The notes below the pieces were generated by a model. The model ran no database searches. It was given only the letters and a program-made list of their open reading frames with translations, and was not told the DNA's origin. 64,000 nt of DNA. Origin: an uncultured Eubacteriales bacterium. GTDB lineage: Bacteria > Bacillota_I > Bacilli_A > RF39 > UBA660. Made by a program: the position numbers and the translations under genes. Shown here piece after piece: positions 17,234-26,601 of this stretch (within the stretch, counting starts at the first letter, position 1; each line of letters starts with the position of its first letter). Location: positions 1-64,000 of the forward strand of contig CAJMAC010000006.1 in the NCBI GenBank assembly GCA_905211265.1. The letters are read 5' to 3'.

Positions 17234-18913
17234 TTATTTAATTAGTTTTTTCTTCTTTTCTTCAGGAGTAGGCAAATTATTATTATTTTTACTCTCAATT
17301 AATTCTCTAATTTTACCAAAAGTTGTACGAAATTCAATAACACATCCACTATTTTCACTCGTTAAATCCTTAGCGGTTGGTAATTCAAGAGGAGTATCAC
17401 TTCTAACAAAGAAAAATCCTTTAAAATATTCAGGATATCCCTTATATGGATCATACCTAGTAAAAGCAATATCAACATTATCATTTTTAAACATATTGTA
17501 TAATGTTTCGTAATTAAATTTAATCTCAGTATTATCTGATTTCTTATAAATTCCATACATGGAATCATGGTCATTAAAAGCAGATGTATCAATATAACAG
17601 TAGAGTGATAAATTACTAGCTACAACTTCTGGTACATCATTACTCCACGAGTCAGCGTCATAATATTGTGGGGGAACAAATTTTATTTGCTTTTGCGCCT
17701 TTTTTAATAGTACATCCCATATACTAGCATAAAGGTTAAGTGTTCCTTCTTCAACCGACTTTGATAGTTCAACTTTTACATTTTCATAAAAATCTATTGA
17801 AAAGAGGTCAGCCAATTTTTTTACACCATTTATTTTTGCAAACTCACTATCATTATTTATTTGTTCTATTGCCTTTTTTAATTTTGGTATATATGTGCTA
17901 TAACTAACTTTAACTTCGTTATAATCATTTTTCAAATCTTCAATAGTTGGTAAATTCCATTCTAATTCTGTATATTCTTTTTTAGGGTTATTATTAGAAA
18001 ATCCAACATTAACACCGCAACTCTTAAACATGTTAAGTAGTTTTTCATAACTAAATCTAATCTTTTGTCCATCAGAATATTTGTAAATTCCATATTTAAC
18101 ATTATAGTCTTCTCTTGCAACTGAATTGAAATAACTTCTAATTTCCATTATATCGTATATTCGAGAAACATAACCACCATATTTTTCCATTTTTTCAAAC
18201 GCATCATAATCTTGTGGAGAAATATCTTTTAGTCGCTTTTTAGTTTCATTAGCAATCATACATAATATATCGTTAAAAATTTCTTTTGTTCCTTCATCAA
18301 GAAATCTTAAAAACATTTTTTTATCTTCTTCTAGAAAATCCATTAAAAGAATTTCACTCATTTTATTAGCATTATTTATTTTTTCTTCTTCAGAAGTAAC
18401 TAAAGTATTTTTATGGCCTTTTTCCATTGCTTTCTTTAAATTTGATAAAGATGTGGAAAGTAAAACAATAACTATTTGTTCTTGCTCGTCACCAGTTGGC
18501 ATGCCATATTGTATCATTGTCTTATAATTATTCTCTTTATCGTTAGTCTCTTTATCGAATCCAACAGTAATACCATTATCTTTTAGCATACAAAATAAAG
18601 CTCTATAGCTAAATACATATTCTTCACTCTTCTTCGAGTTTTTATCTGCATAAAAATGGCCGTGTAAAGTATTGTATACTTTTTCTTTTTGTGCAATTGT
18701 TTGCAATTCAGTCCTTACTACTACTTCTCCTAATTCTGGATTAGCATTTAAAAATTTTAAATCACTTCCTGCAAGATTAGCTAATTGTTGCAGTATCATA
18801 TCATAAAATTCGCATGTTCTTTCGTAAAGTGCACTTAAATATTCATTCTTTTGTTCTGTGTAAAAATCTTTTGAAAATAACTTTTTAAATTTATTTATAT
18901 TTTTTTCATCCAT
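17234..18913 (-). CDS. Unknown protein with three diverged repeats
   Basis: 559 residues built from three diverged copies of a unit of about 180 residues. Each copy runs: a helical start (DFYTEQKNEYLSAL; DFLEEDKKMFLRFL; DFYENVKVELSKSV), a middle block ending YGIYKxSD-x-x-x-I-x-F-x-Y-E (GHFYADKN in copy 1), then L-x-N-M-F-K-x-x-x-V-x-V-x-F and a final helix L-K-K-A-I/I-R-E-L. The C-terminus has NNNLPTPEEKKK, shared with its downstream-strand paralogue at 19011-19526. I start at the second ATG, 7 bases after AGGAAAGG; the first ATG abuts it. No signal peptide, membrane helix or known motif, so it is a soluble protein of unknown role. Confidence 0.7.
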   Translation of the reverse strand: MDEKNINKFKKLFSKDFYTEQKNEYLSALYERTCEFYDMILQQLANLAGSDLKFLNANPELGEVVVRTELQTIAQKEKVYNTLHGHFYADKNSKKSEEYVFSYRALFCMLKDNGITVGFDKETNDKENNYKTMIQYGMPTGDEQEQIVIVLLSTSLSNLKKAMEKGHKNTLVTSEEEKINNANKMSEILLMDFLEEDKKMFLRFLDEGTKEIFNDILCMIANETKKRLKDISPQDYDAFEKMEKYGGYVSRIYDIMEIRSYFNSVAREDYNVKYGIYKYSDGQKIRFSYEKLLNMFKSCGVNVGFSNNNPKKEYTELEWNLPTIEDLKNDYNEVKVSYSTYIPKLKKAIEQINNDSEFAKINGVKKLADLFSIDFYENVKVELSKSVEEGTLNLYASIWDVLLKKAQKQIKFVPPQYYDADSWSNDVPEVVASNLSLYCYIDTSAFNDHDSMYGIYKKSDNTEIKFNYETLYNMFKNDNVDIAFTRYDPYKGYPEYFKGFFFVRSDTPLELPTAKDLTSENSGCVIEFRTTFGKIRELIESKNNNNLPTPEEKKKKLIK

Positions 18914-18941
18914 ATATTTCATCCTTTCCTAATTGTTTTAT

Positions 18942-18970
18942 ATTATAATGCATAGCACAAAAAATATCAA
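18942..18970 (-). promoter_or_regulatory. Promoter of the triple-repeat gene
   Basis: On the minus strand TTGATA, 17 bases, TATAAT. Spacing and the following ATGAAATATATGGAT leader are nearly the same as at the paralogous gene, so the promoter was duplicated with the gene. Confidence 0.65.
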
Positions 18971-19010
18971 TAATATTGACATCTTTTTTACACAATTAGA
19001 GTGTTATTTA

Positions 19011-19526
19011 TTATTTGTTTAATATTTTTTCTTTTGGAGTAGGCAAGTTATTTTTATTCTTACTATCTATTACTTTCTTTAAGTTTAATACAGATGTAGT
19101 AAATTTAATTACATACATTCCATTAATAGTAGGTACTTTCTCACTATAATCCTCAGGATTAATTTCACCAAAATTATGCCTTATAAATTCAATATCAAAA
19201 TTACATTTTGCAAACTCAATATCAATATTATCTTTCTTAAACAAATTAATTAACGATTCAAAACTAAATTGAATTTCATGCATATCTTCTAAGTTAAATT
19301 TATAAATTCCATGTACAATATCATATTTCATATTTTTAGTTATATTAACTAGCAAAAATACTTTAAATGATAACTTTTTATTAATATATATTGGTTCAAC
19401 ATCACTTAATTGTTTTTTTACTTCATTAATCAAAGGATCATTCCACCATATGTTATAAACTTTAATTGCTCCTTCATCAAGCAACTTTAACAATTCATTT
19501 AATTCGTTTCTAGAAGTTATATCCAT
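19011..19526 (-). CDS. Unknown protein, single copy of the same repeat
   Basis: 171 residues, one unit of the repeat found three times in the neighbouring gene: HGIYKFNLEDMHEIQFSFESLINLFKKDNIDIEF and the ending NLKKVIDSKNKNNLPTPKEK match copy 3 of that protein. I start at MDITSR because the leader AAGAAAAGAATGAAATATATGGAT mirrors the neighbour; a longer start is possible. It lies about 100 bases upstream of the neighbour on the same strand. The pair looks like a tandem duplication followed by internal expansion or loss. No function can be given. Confidence 0.65.
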   Translation of the reverse strand: MDITSRNELNELLKLLDEGAIKVYNIWWNDPLINEVKKQLSDVEPIYINKKLSFKVFLLVNITKNMKYDIVHGIYKFNLEDMHEIQFSFESLINLFKKDNIDIEFAKCNFDIEFIRHNFGEINPEDYSEKVPTINGMYVIKFTTSVLNLKKVIDSKNKNNLPTPKEKILNK

Positions 19527-19555
19527 ATATTTCATTCTTTTCTTAATTACCACAT

Positions 19556-19584
19556 ATTATAGTTTATAACTTATTAATTGTCAA
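19556..19584 (-). promoter_or_regulatory. Promoter of the single-repeat gene
   Basis: On the minus strand TTGACA, 17 bases, TATAAT: a consensus housekeeping promoter. Confidence 0.7.
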
Positions 19585-19700
19585 TATTTATAAATATCTT
19601 TTATATTGTTTAACCCAGTATTTCCTATATAAAACACGCTAATAGATAAACACTATTTTCACCATAATATTACATAATACAACAATAATATCAAAAGTAA

Positions 19701-19758
19701 TTGACAAATCATATTATTAGTAGTACAATTAGATTGTATTATTTACAATAGTACAATT
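19701..19758 (+). promoter_or_regulatory. Promoter and possible operator of the glycosyltransferase gene
   Basis: TTGACA (19701-19706), 17 bases, TACAAT (19724-19729). AGTACAATT occurs twice, at 19722-19730 over the -10 and again at 19750-19758, with ATTGTA between them in inverted orientation. The doubled site around the start point could be an operator. Confidence 0.5.
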
Positions 19759-19777
19759 TAAATTTTTGAGGTGTGAA

Positions 19778-20992
19778 ATGTTAAGAACAATAATTTATAT
19801 ATTATTTAGTTTATCAAGTCTATATGGAGCATATTATTTAATTACTGCGTCGGGCATATTAAAAAGAAAGAAAAAGAAAGTAATAAAGGAAGATAAATAT
19901 AATAATTTTGCTATAATAATCGCTGCAAGAAATGAAGAAAATGTAATAGCAAACTTAGTTAAAAGTTTAAAGAAACAAAAGTATCCTAAAGAATATTACA
20001 ACATTTATGTAATAGCAAATAATTGTACTGATAATACAAGCGAAGTTGCAAAAAAAGCTGGTGCCACAGTAATAGAATGCACTGATAAAGTAAAATCCAA
20101 AGGAGATGTATTAAAATTTACTTTTAATCATTTTAAAGATAATAAAGATATTGATGCCTATGTAATATTTGATGCAGATAATTTAGTACATCCTGAATTT
20201 CTATCTAAAATGAATGAAACAATAAATGAAGGATATACTGTAGCCCAGGGATTTAGAGAAACTAAAAATGTCGAAGATAATTGGTTAAGTTGTAGTTATG
20301 CAATGCTATATTACTTACAAAATTATTTCTTAAATAAATCAAGATACAATTTAGGTAAATCATCATTTTTAAATGGTACAGGATTTATGGTTAAGAAAAG
20401 TGTTATTGATAAACATGGATTTAATCCTAAAACAGTAACTGAAGATATAGAATTTACTGCAATGTGTGCAATTAATGGTGAAAAAATAGCTTTTGTCGAA
20501 GAAGCAATTACTTATGATGAGCAAGTTAACAATTTAAAAGTATCGCTTAAGCAAAGAAAAAGATGGTCATATGGTACAATACAATGTCTAAGAGCATATT
20601 TTAATGAGTTATTGAAAACAGGTTTTAAATCACATAGTTTTGAATGCTTTGATATAATATTATTTTATTCATCAATTATACTTCATGTAGTATTTAGTTT
20701 TGTTCCATTACTAATACTTGTATATGATATAGTTAATTTTAAATCTATAAATGAATACTTTATAATATATAATATAGTTTCAATAATTATTGGATATTTA
20801 TTTGGAGTAATATTTAGAATGTTGCTTATTAAAAAATGTAATCGTAGTATTATAGATAACATCGGAGGAATATTATTATTTGATTTATTTATACTTACTT
20901 GGTTACCTGTTAATGTAATATGTTTATTTATTAAAGATTGTAAATGGGATCCAATTAAACATAATAGAAATGTAGATATAGAAAACGCATAA
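19778..20992 (+). CDS. Membrane glycosyltransferase, family 2
   Basis: 404 residues. A membrane helix (1-27) precedes a cytoplasmic GT-A domain with IIIAARNEENVIANLVKSL, the nucleotide/metal DxD in VIFDADN (about residue 130), the acceptor-side TEDIEF and the QRKRW motif (about 258) that marks processive or polymer-making GT2 enzymes; three to four membrane helices follow (about 285-390). This is the architecture of poly-GlcNAc or hyaluronan synthase-like enzymes that build and export surface polysaccharide. I choose the ATG at 19778, 5 bases after GAGGTG, over an upstream TTG. Product not determinable from sequence alone. Confidence 0.8.
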   Translation: MLRTIIYILFSLSSLYGAYYLITASGILKRKKKKVIKEDKYNNFAIIIAARNEENVIANLVKSLKKQKYPKEYYNIYVIANNCTDNTSEVAKKAGATVIECTDKVKSKGDVLKFTFNHFKDNKDIDAYVIFDADNLVHPEFLSKMNETINEGYTVAQGFRETKNVEDNWLSCSYAMLYYLQNYFLNKSRYNLGKSSFLNGTGFMVKKSVIDKHGFNPKTVTEDIEFTAMCAINGEKIAFVEEAITYDEQVNNLKVSLKQRKRWSYGTIQCLRAYFNELLKTGFKSHSFECFDIILFYSSIILHVVFSFVPLLILVYDIVNFKSINEYFIIYNIVSIIIGYLFGVIFRMLLIKKCNRSIIDNIGGILLFDLFILTWLPVNVICLFIKDCKWDPIKHNRNVDIENA

Positions 20993-21014
20993 AGAAAGAC
21001 AAAAATCTTTCTTT
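20991..21014 (+). terminator. Intrinsic terminator
   Basis: AAAGAAAGA / TCTTTCTTT stem with a six-base loop and T tail, overlapping the glycosyltransferase stop codon. Confidence 0.75.
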
Positions 21015-21091
21015 TTTACATATTTATGTTAAATATATGTAAAAAATGTAGAAAAATAGTAAATAATTTGTTATAATTATAATGTGATAAT

Positions 21092-22027
21092 ATGATAGAG
21101 ATAGATAGATTACATATTAATACTAACAATAAAAATATACTCAATGACTATAAATATACTTTACTAAAAGAAGAATACCTCGAAGAATCTACAACTTGTA
21201 ATTCTTATTTATATGATATATATAAGTATATGGAATATTTAGAAAGCATAAAAATAACTAATTATAGCAAAATAAATAAAGATGTAATCGAAGAATATTT
21301 AAAAAAATTAGATGATGAAGAATATAGTATATATTCAGTAGTTAGAAAAATTAGTTCTATTAAAAAATTTCATCATTATTTATCAAAGAAATATAATTAT
21401 CAAGATATAAGTAATAAGATAGATATACCTAGGTTTTATAAGAAATTACCTAATGTATTATCTATCGAGGAAGTAGATAAATTACTAGATTTTAACCTTG
21501 AAGATGAATTTGATTTTAGAAATAAGGCAATGATAGAATTAATGTATGGAACAGGACTTAGAGTTAGTGAATTAGTTAATTTAAAGATGGACCAAGTAGA
21601 TTTAGAAAATTGTTATGTAAGATGTTTTGGTAAAGGTAATAAAGAAAGAATCGTCCCAATCGGAGAAATTGCTATGAAATATTTAAAAATATATATTAAT
21701 AATTATAGGGATAGTATGAAAAAAGGATACATAACAGATAATATATTCTTAAATAATCATGGTAAACCAATAAGTAGGCATGGATTTTTGTATATATTAA
21801 AAAATATTGCTAGAGATGTAGGAATAGATAAAGAAATTACTCCACATATGTTAAGGCATTCATTTGCTACCCATCTACTTAATAATGGCGCTGATTTAAG
21901 AAGTATACAAATAATGTTAGGACATGAAAATTTAACTACTACACAAATATATACACATGTTAATAATGAATATTTAAAAGAAAATTATGATATGTACCAT
22001 CCTGGTATAAAGAAAGGAAATGAATAG
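21092..22027 (+). CDS. xerD: Tyrosine site-specific recombinase, XerC/XerD type
   Basis: 311 residues, the size of Xer recombinases that resolve chromosome dimers at dif. The N-terminal SAM-like core-binding domain is about 20-110; the catalytic domain shows GTGLRVSELVNL (first Arg), the beta-hairpin Lys in GKGNKERIVP, HMLRHSFATHLL (His-x-x-Arg), GHENLTTTQIYTHV with the third His and the nucleophile Tyr. All catalytic residues are present. XerC and XerD cannot be told apart reliably by eye. It is followed with no gap (TAG-ATG) by the phosphohexomutase gene, so they are co-transcribed. No transposon ends are seen, so it is probably the housekeeping enzyme. Confidence 0.85.
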   Translation: MIEIDRLHINTNNKNILNDYKYTLLKEEYLEESTTCNSYLYDIYKYMEYLESIKITNYSKINKDVIEEYLKKLDDEEYSIYSVVRKISSIKKFHHYLSKKYNYQDISNKIDIPRFYKKLPNVLSIEEVDKLLDFNLEDEFDFRNKAMIELMYGTGLRVSELVNLKMDQVDLENCYVRCFGKGNKERIVPIGEIAMKYLKIYINNYRDSMKKGYITDNIFLNNHGKPISRHGFLYILKNIARDVGIDKEITPHMLRHSFATHLLNNGADLRSIQIMLGHENLTTTQIYTHVNNEYLKENYDMYHPGIKKGNE

Positions 22028-23401
22028 ATGAAAGTAAATAAGTTAATGTTCAGAGAATATGACATAAGAGGCATATATGGTGAAGATATTGATGAAGAAG
22101 TATCTTACTTAATAGGAAGAGCTTTTGCTTCAAAATTAACAAAATTAGGGCTAAATAAGACAGTTTTAGCACATGATAATAGATTGTCTTCCCCGGTCAT
22201 TAAAGAAAATTTATTAAAGGGTTTAATAGATTCAGGAATTACGGTATATGATTTAGGATTAGCAAGTACTCCAATGTGTTACTTTGCTACTAATTATTAT
22301 AATGTAAATACAAGTATGATGATTACTGCTAGTCACAATCCAAAAGAATATAATGGATTTAAATTTAGCTATAATGGAATACATAATGCTTTTGGAGATC
22401 AAGTTAGAGAAATATATGATATCATTGAAAGAAAAGACTTTGTAGATGGACAAGGCAAAGTAATACCAAAAGATATAAGAAGTGAATATATTAAGTTATT
22501 AACTTCAAATATTAAGTTAGGTAAAAGAAAAATTAAAGTTGTATATGATTGTGGTAATGGTACCACTAGTATTATTGCGGATGATATATTTAAACAACTT
22601 AATGTAGAAGCAATACCATTATATAATATATCTGATGGAAGTTTTCCAAATCATCATCCAGATCCGTGTGTCGAAGAAAATAATAGAGATTTAAAAGAAA
22701 TGGTAATAAAAAATAAAGCCGATTTAGGTGTTGGATTTGATGGAGATGGTGATAGAGTAGGGGTAATTGATGAGAAAGGTAATATGATAGATATTGACAA
22801 ATATATGATTATTATGTGGAGATATCTATACGATAAAGTTAATAAAAAAGAAGGATTCTTTGATGTTAAATGTACCAAAGCCCTAGAAGACGAACTGATT
22901 AAACTAGGAGTTAAACCAATAGAAACAAGAACCGGCAACTCATATACTAGAAAGATAAGTCATGATGGTAATTACCCACTTGGTGGAGAGTTATCTGGAC
23001 ATGTTTACTATAGAGATAAATTCCCAGGATATGATGATGGAATATATGCAGGACTTAGAATAGTCGAAAGATTATCTCATACTAATGAAAAATTAAGTGA
23101 ATTATTAAATGGTATAAATAAATATTATTCCACTAAAGAATTAAAGATTCAAGTTGAAGATACCGAAAAGTTTAAAATAGTCAATAAAGTAAAAGAATAT
23201 GCAATAAGTAAAAATTATAATATTGTTACTCTTGATGGGGTTAAAGTTAAATTTAATGATGGATTTGCTTTAGTAAGAGCATCAAACACTGGACCAAATA
23301 TTACAATGAGGTATGAAGGAAATACTAAGATAAGATTAAAAGAAATTGAAGATGAATTTAATAATATAGTGGAGAAAATACTAAAAGAAACAAATACATA
23401 A
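22028..23401 (+). CDS. Phosphomannomutase/phosphoglucomutase
   Basis: 457-residue alpha-D-phosphohexomutase of the ManB/AlgC type, interconverting hexose 6- and 1-phosphates for surface polysaccharide precursors. Domain 1 has FREYDIRGIYGEDI and the phosphoserine loop ITASHNPKEYNG with Ser102; the metal loop FDGDGDR follows at about 239-245; the sugar-binding loop GGELSGH and the C-terminal phosphate loop RASNTGP are intact. It starts directly at the stop of the Xer gene with AAAGGAAATG. Nearby glycosyltransferase and sugar-kinase-like genes fit a role in cell-surface glycans, but substrate preference is unknown. Confidence 0.9.
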   Translation: MKVNKLMFREYDIRGIYGEDIDEEVSYLIGRAFASKLTKLGLNKTVLAHDNRLSSPVIKENLLKGLIDSGITVYDLGLASTPMCYFATNYYNVNTSMMITASHNPKEYNGFKFSYNGIHNAFGDQVREIYDIIERKDFVDGQGKVIPKDIRSEYIKLLTSNIKLGKRKIKVVYDCGNGTTSIIADDIFKQLNVEAIPLYNISDGSFPNHHPDPCVEENNRDLKEMVIKNKADLGVGFDGDGDRVGVIDEKGNMIDIDKYMIIMWRYLYDKVNKKEGFFDVKCTKALEDELIKLGVKPIETRTGNSYTRKISHDGNYPLGGELSGHVYYRDKFPGYDDGIYAGLRIVERLSHTNEKLSELLNGINKYYSTKELKIQVEDTEKFKIVNKVKEYAISKNYNIVTLDGVKVKFNDGFALVRASNTGPNITMRYEGNTKIRLKEIEDEFNNIVEKILKETNT

Positions 23402-23446
23402 TATCTTTATATAGTTACAATTAACCAAATAAAAAGGAGTGATAAA

Positions 23447-24403
23447 ATGGCTAATAATAGTGAAGAAAAAAATTATGCAACAAAAGATTATGGTAATTTA
23501 ACATTAGTTGAATTAAAATTTCAAGAAATGCAAAGAGAAGTTATTAGAATTAGAGAAATAGTACAATCTGTTAAAGAAAAAATAACACCATTAGTTAATG
23601 CAATAAACAAACTTGCAGGTTTAGTTGAAGCTCCATCGGTATCTATTAATTCTCTTACAAAAAATATCGATACACAATTGGAGACAATAGAAAGTTTCGT
23701 TAATGAACAAATTTCCAGATATACCGAAATTAATGAATTCACAAAAGAACAAATTGATAAATTGATATCTTTAGTAGATGAATTATTCGATGAAGATGGA
23801 CAACTTGTTACATATGAAATCAATGGAGAAGAAGTAACAGAAAACTTTACTGATTTATTAAATAGAAAAGAAAATGAAACAGCGCTTACTAATTGTTATG
23901 CAGAAGGATATAGAGTTTTTGATGGAAGTAAATGGATAAGTGATGAACTTAGTGTTTCTGAGGATAGATGGGAAAACTTTGAAGCAATGTATTTGTTTTT
24001 TATGAAAAAAGGACTAACAGATGAACAAATATCAGGAATAATGGCTAATGCAGCTGGAGAGAGTGGATTTAATAAAGACGCTAAAAATCCAACATCTACA
24101 GCAAAAGGCTTTTTCCAATGGCTTGATTTTAGATACCCAGAAGATTGGGATGTAGAAACACAACTAAATCATGCGTGGGATGAACTAGAAAATGGTCTAA
24201 ATTGGGGAGGAATTTCAACTTTATCAAGAATGCAAAATTGTACAACTCCTGAACAAGCATCAAACACTTTTTTACAATTTTTTGAGGGAGCAGGAAGTCC
24301 AGTAGATGGACCATTCGCAGGACTTTACCCAGTAAGAGAACAATTTGCAAGAGATATATACAATTATATTCAAAAAATGAAGAGTCAAAGTATCAATACA
24401 TAA
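23447..24403 (+). CDS. Phage-tail-type lysozyme protein with shared N-terminal module (copy A)
   Basis: 318 residues, no signal peptide. Residues about 14-130 are the helical module shared with three other proteins here: DYGNLTLVELKFQEM, NAINKLAGLV (51-60), then NEQISRYTEINEFTKEQIDKL and a short GQLVTYEINGEEVTENFTDLL strand region. The C-terminal domain (about 180-310) reads FMKKGLTDEQISGIMANAAGESGF, SAKGFFQW-like STAKGFFQWLD and QLNHAWDEL, matching the phage tail lysozyme family with the likely catalytic Glu in AGESG. AAAAAGGAGTGAT precedes the ATG. Its module is nearly identical to that of copy C, so duplication is recent. It may be co-transcribed with copies B and C. Confidence 0.75.
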   Translation: MANNSEEKNYATKDYGNLTLVELKFQEMQREVIRIREIVQSVKEKITPLVNAINKLAGLVEAPSVSINSLTKNIDTQLETIESFVNEQISRYTEINEFTKEQIDKLISLVDELFDEDGQLVTYEINGEEVTENFTDLLNRKENETALTNCYAEGYRVFDGSKWISDELSVSEDRWENFEAMYLFFMKKGLTDEQISGIMANAAGESGFNKDAKNPTSTAKGFFQWLDFRYPEDWDVETQLNHAWDELENGLNWGGISTLSRMQNCTTPEQASNTFLQFFEGAGSPVDGPFAGLYPVREQFARDIYNYIQKMKSQSINT

Positions 24404-24438
24404 AAAATCCCATGTAACAAAGAAAAGGTGATTAAATA

Positions 24439-25374
24439 ATGAATTATACAAGTATAAAAGATTATGGTGATTTAACATTAGTTGAACTAAAATTTGAAGA
24501 AATGCATAGAGAAGTGGAAAACATTAATACTATTGTAAATGATGTAAAAAGCAATTTAGAAGAATTAATTAATGCAATAAATAAATTGGCTGGTTTGGTC
24601 GGAATATCTACAATACCAATTACTTCATCTACTAAAAAAATTGATATACAATTTAAAAAAATAGAAGATTTCGTTAATAAACAAATTTCTAGATATAGTG
24701 AAATTAATGAGTTTACATCAGAACAAATTAAAGAATTGATATCATTGTTAGAGCAATTATTTGATGAAGATGGACAACTTATTACATATGAAATTAATGG
24801 TAAAAAAGTAACAGAAAACTTTACTGATTTATTAAAGGCAAAAGAAAACGAAGCAGTACTTACTAATCGCTATGCAAAAGGATATAGAGTTACTGACAAC
24901 AAAGACTTGAATTCAAATATTTCACAAGAAGGATGGGAAAATCTTGAAACAATATATACATATTTTATGAAAAAAGGATTAACAGATGAACAAATATCTG
25001 GAATACTTGCAAATGCAGCAGGCGAGAGTTGGTTCGATGCTGATGCGAAAAATTCAACATCTACAGCAAAAGGATTATTTCAGTGGTTAGATAATAGATA
25101 CCCAGAAAGTTGGGATATTGAGTCACAATTAGATCATGCATGGGATGAAATGGAAAATGTTTTAATATATAATGGTAAAACAACATTATCAAGAATACAA
25201 AATTGTACAACTCCTGAAGAAGCATCAAATGTGTTTTTAGAATATTTTGGAGGTGCTGGCTCAGAAAATTACAAAAATAATCCAGAGTTTGCATCATTAT
25301 ACCCAAAAAGAAGAACTTTTGCCAAATCATTTTATAATTATATTCAAAAAATGAAAGCCGAAAGTACATACTAA
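24439..25374 (+). CDS. Phage-tail-type lysozyme protein with shared N-terminal module (copy B)
   Basis: 311 residues, no Sec signal. The module (8-125) is more diverged than in copies A and C but keeps DYGDLTLVELKFEEM, NAINKLAGLV (45-54) and NKQISRYSEINEF. The lysozyme domain (about 175-305) has the same family pattern as copy A: MKKGLTDEQISGILANAAGESWFDADAK, STAKGLFQWLDNRYPESWD and LDHAWDEME, with the catalytic-type Glu retained. AGAAAAGGTGAT lies upstream, 35 bases after copy A. Two parallel lysozymes of the same type next to a third of another class suggest different wall chemistries or targets. Confidence 0.75.
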   Translation: MNYTSIKDYGDLTLVELKFEEMHREVENINTIVNDVKSNLEELINAINKLAGLVGISTIPITSSTKKIDIQFKKIEDFVNKQISRYSEINEFTSEQIKELISLLEQLFDEDGQLITYEINGKKVTENFTDLLKAKENEAVLTNRYAKGYRVTDNKDLNSNISQEGWENLETIYTYFMKKGLTDEQISGILANAAGESWFDADAKNSTSTAKGLFQWLDNRYPESWDIESQLDHAWDEMENVLIYNGKTTLSRIQNCTTPEEASNVFLEYFGGAGSENYKNNPEFASLYPKRRTFAKSFYNYIQKMKAESTY

Positions 25375-25407
25375 TATAAAGTTTAAAAATAAAAAAGGAG
25401 TGATAAA

Positions 25408-26367
25408 ATGGCTAATAATAGTGAAGAAAAAAATTATGCAACAAAAGATTACGGCAATTTAACATTAGTAGAACTAAAATTTGAAGAAATGAATAGGGAA
25501 GTTATTAGAATTAGAGAAATAGTACAATCTGTTAAAGAACAAATGACTCCATTAGTTAATGCAATAAACAAACTTGCAGGTTTAGTTGAAGCACCAACAG
25601 TGTCTATTGACTCTCTTACTAAAAATATTGATACGCAACTGGAAGCAATAGAAAACTTTGTTAATGAACAAATTTCTAGATATACTGAAATTAATAAATT
25701 TACAGAAGAACAAGTCGATAAACTAATATCATTGTTAGATGAATTATTTGATGAAGATGGACAACTTATTACATATGAAACTAATGGAAAAGAAGTAACA
25801 GAAAGTTTCACAGCATTATTAAATAGTAAAGAAAAAGAAGAAGAAATTAAAAATGGAATAGCACTAGTAAATATGATAATATTTTTTGAAGGTTCTACTG
25901 AAGTAGTAGGGGATAAATATAAGGTTCAAGGAGATCCAGGTGCAAAAGATTATTTGGCAGTAGGTAATGGATTATTATTATCAACTAACGCAAATACATT
26001 TGCAGAATTTGGCATTGATGTTAGTAAACTTAAATATGGAGATTTAGTAGATAAAGCGACCGTTGATGCTGTAAGAGATCAAGTAATCAATGATGCCAAA
26101 AATTATGTAGTAGACATTCTTGAGAAAAACGATATTGTTTTGAATGATTACCAAATTGATGCACTTGTATCTAGAAAATATAATCTTGGTAATATAAGTG
26201 GTTTTGTAGATGCATATAAAAAGTATGGTAATACTGAAGATTTATATAATAATTGGTTTTATAAAGGAGAATATACAGCAGATGGTGATTATTCATCAGC
26301 ATTAGCAAAAAGAAGATTACAAGAATGGAATTTGTTTCATTATGGTACATATCCTAATGAGCAATAA
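25408..26367 (+). CDS. GH24-like lysozyme protein with shared N-terminal module (copy C)
   Basis: 319 residues, no signal peptide. Residues 1-140 are almost the same as copy A (MANNSEEKNYATKDYGNL, NAINKLAGLV at 51-60), so only the tail was exchanged. The tail (about 150-319) looks like a T4-type lysozyme: IIFFEGSTEVV with the candidate catalytic Glu, VGNGLLL in place of the usual GYGHT, YQIDALVSRKYNLG where GH24 has the N-Q-x-A-L-V-S-x-x-F-N-x-G motif, and the end RRLQEWNLFHYG that closes many GH24 domains. The GDPGAKDYLAVG region departs from canonical GH24, so activity should be verified. A 33-base gap separates it from copy B. Confidence 0.75.
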   Translation: MANNSEEKNYATKDYGNLTLVELKFEEMNREVIRIREIVQSVKEQMTPLVNAINKLAGLVEAPTVSIDSLTKNIDTQLEAIENFVNEQISRYTEINKFTEEQVDKLISLLDELFDEDGQLITYETNGKEVTESFTALLNSKEKEEEIKNGIALVNMIIFFEGSTEVVGDKYKVQGDPGAKDYLAVGNGLLLSTNANTFAEFGIDVSKLKYGDLVDKATVDAVRDQVINDAKNYVVDILEKNDIVLNDYQIDALVSRKYNLGNISGFVDAYKKYGNTEDLYNNWFYKGEYTADGDYSSALAKRRLQEWNLFHYGTYPNEQ

Positions 26368-26601
26368 TTCTCTTTCTTCTTCTTTTATACAACTTAACAT
26401 AATATTAATTATAGGAACTTAATATATAATAAAAAAATAATACATATTATTATTAAAATATAATTCTTTAATAAATATATTTTTACTACATTATCATTTA
26501 TATATTTATCTAATTTATATTAATTAAATTATTATTTAAAACTTATTAATATTTATTTTAGATTTAATCTTATTATTTAATTATATATTAATTAATTATA
26601 T

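Noticed and set aside
18960..19011. Terminator after the single-repeat gene
   Set aside because: ACAC/GTGT arms are present but the following bases are A-rich, not U-rich, on the transcribed strand; likely a decayed copy of the neighbour's terminator.
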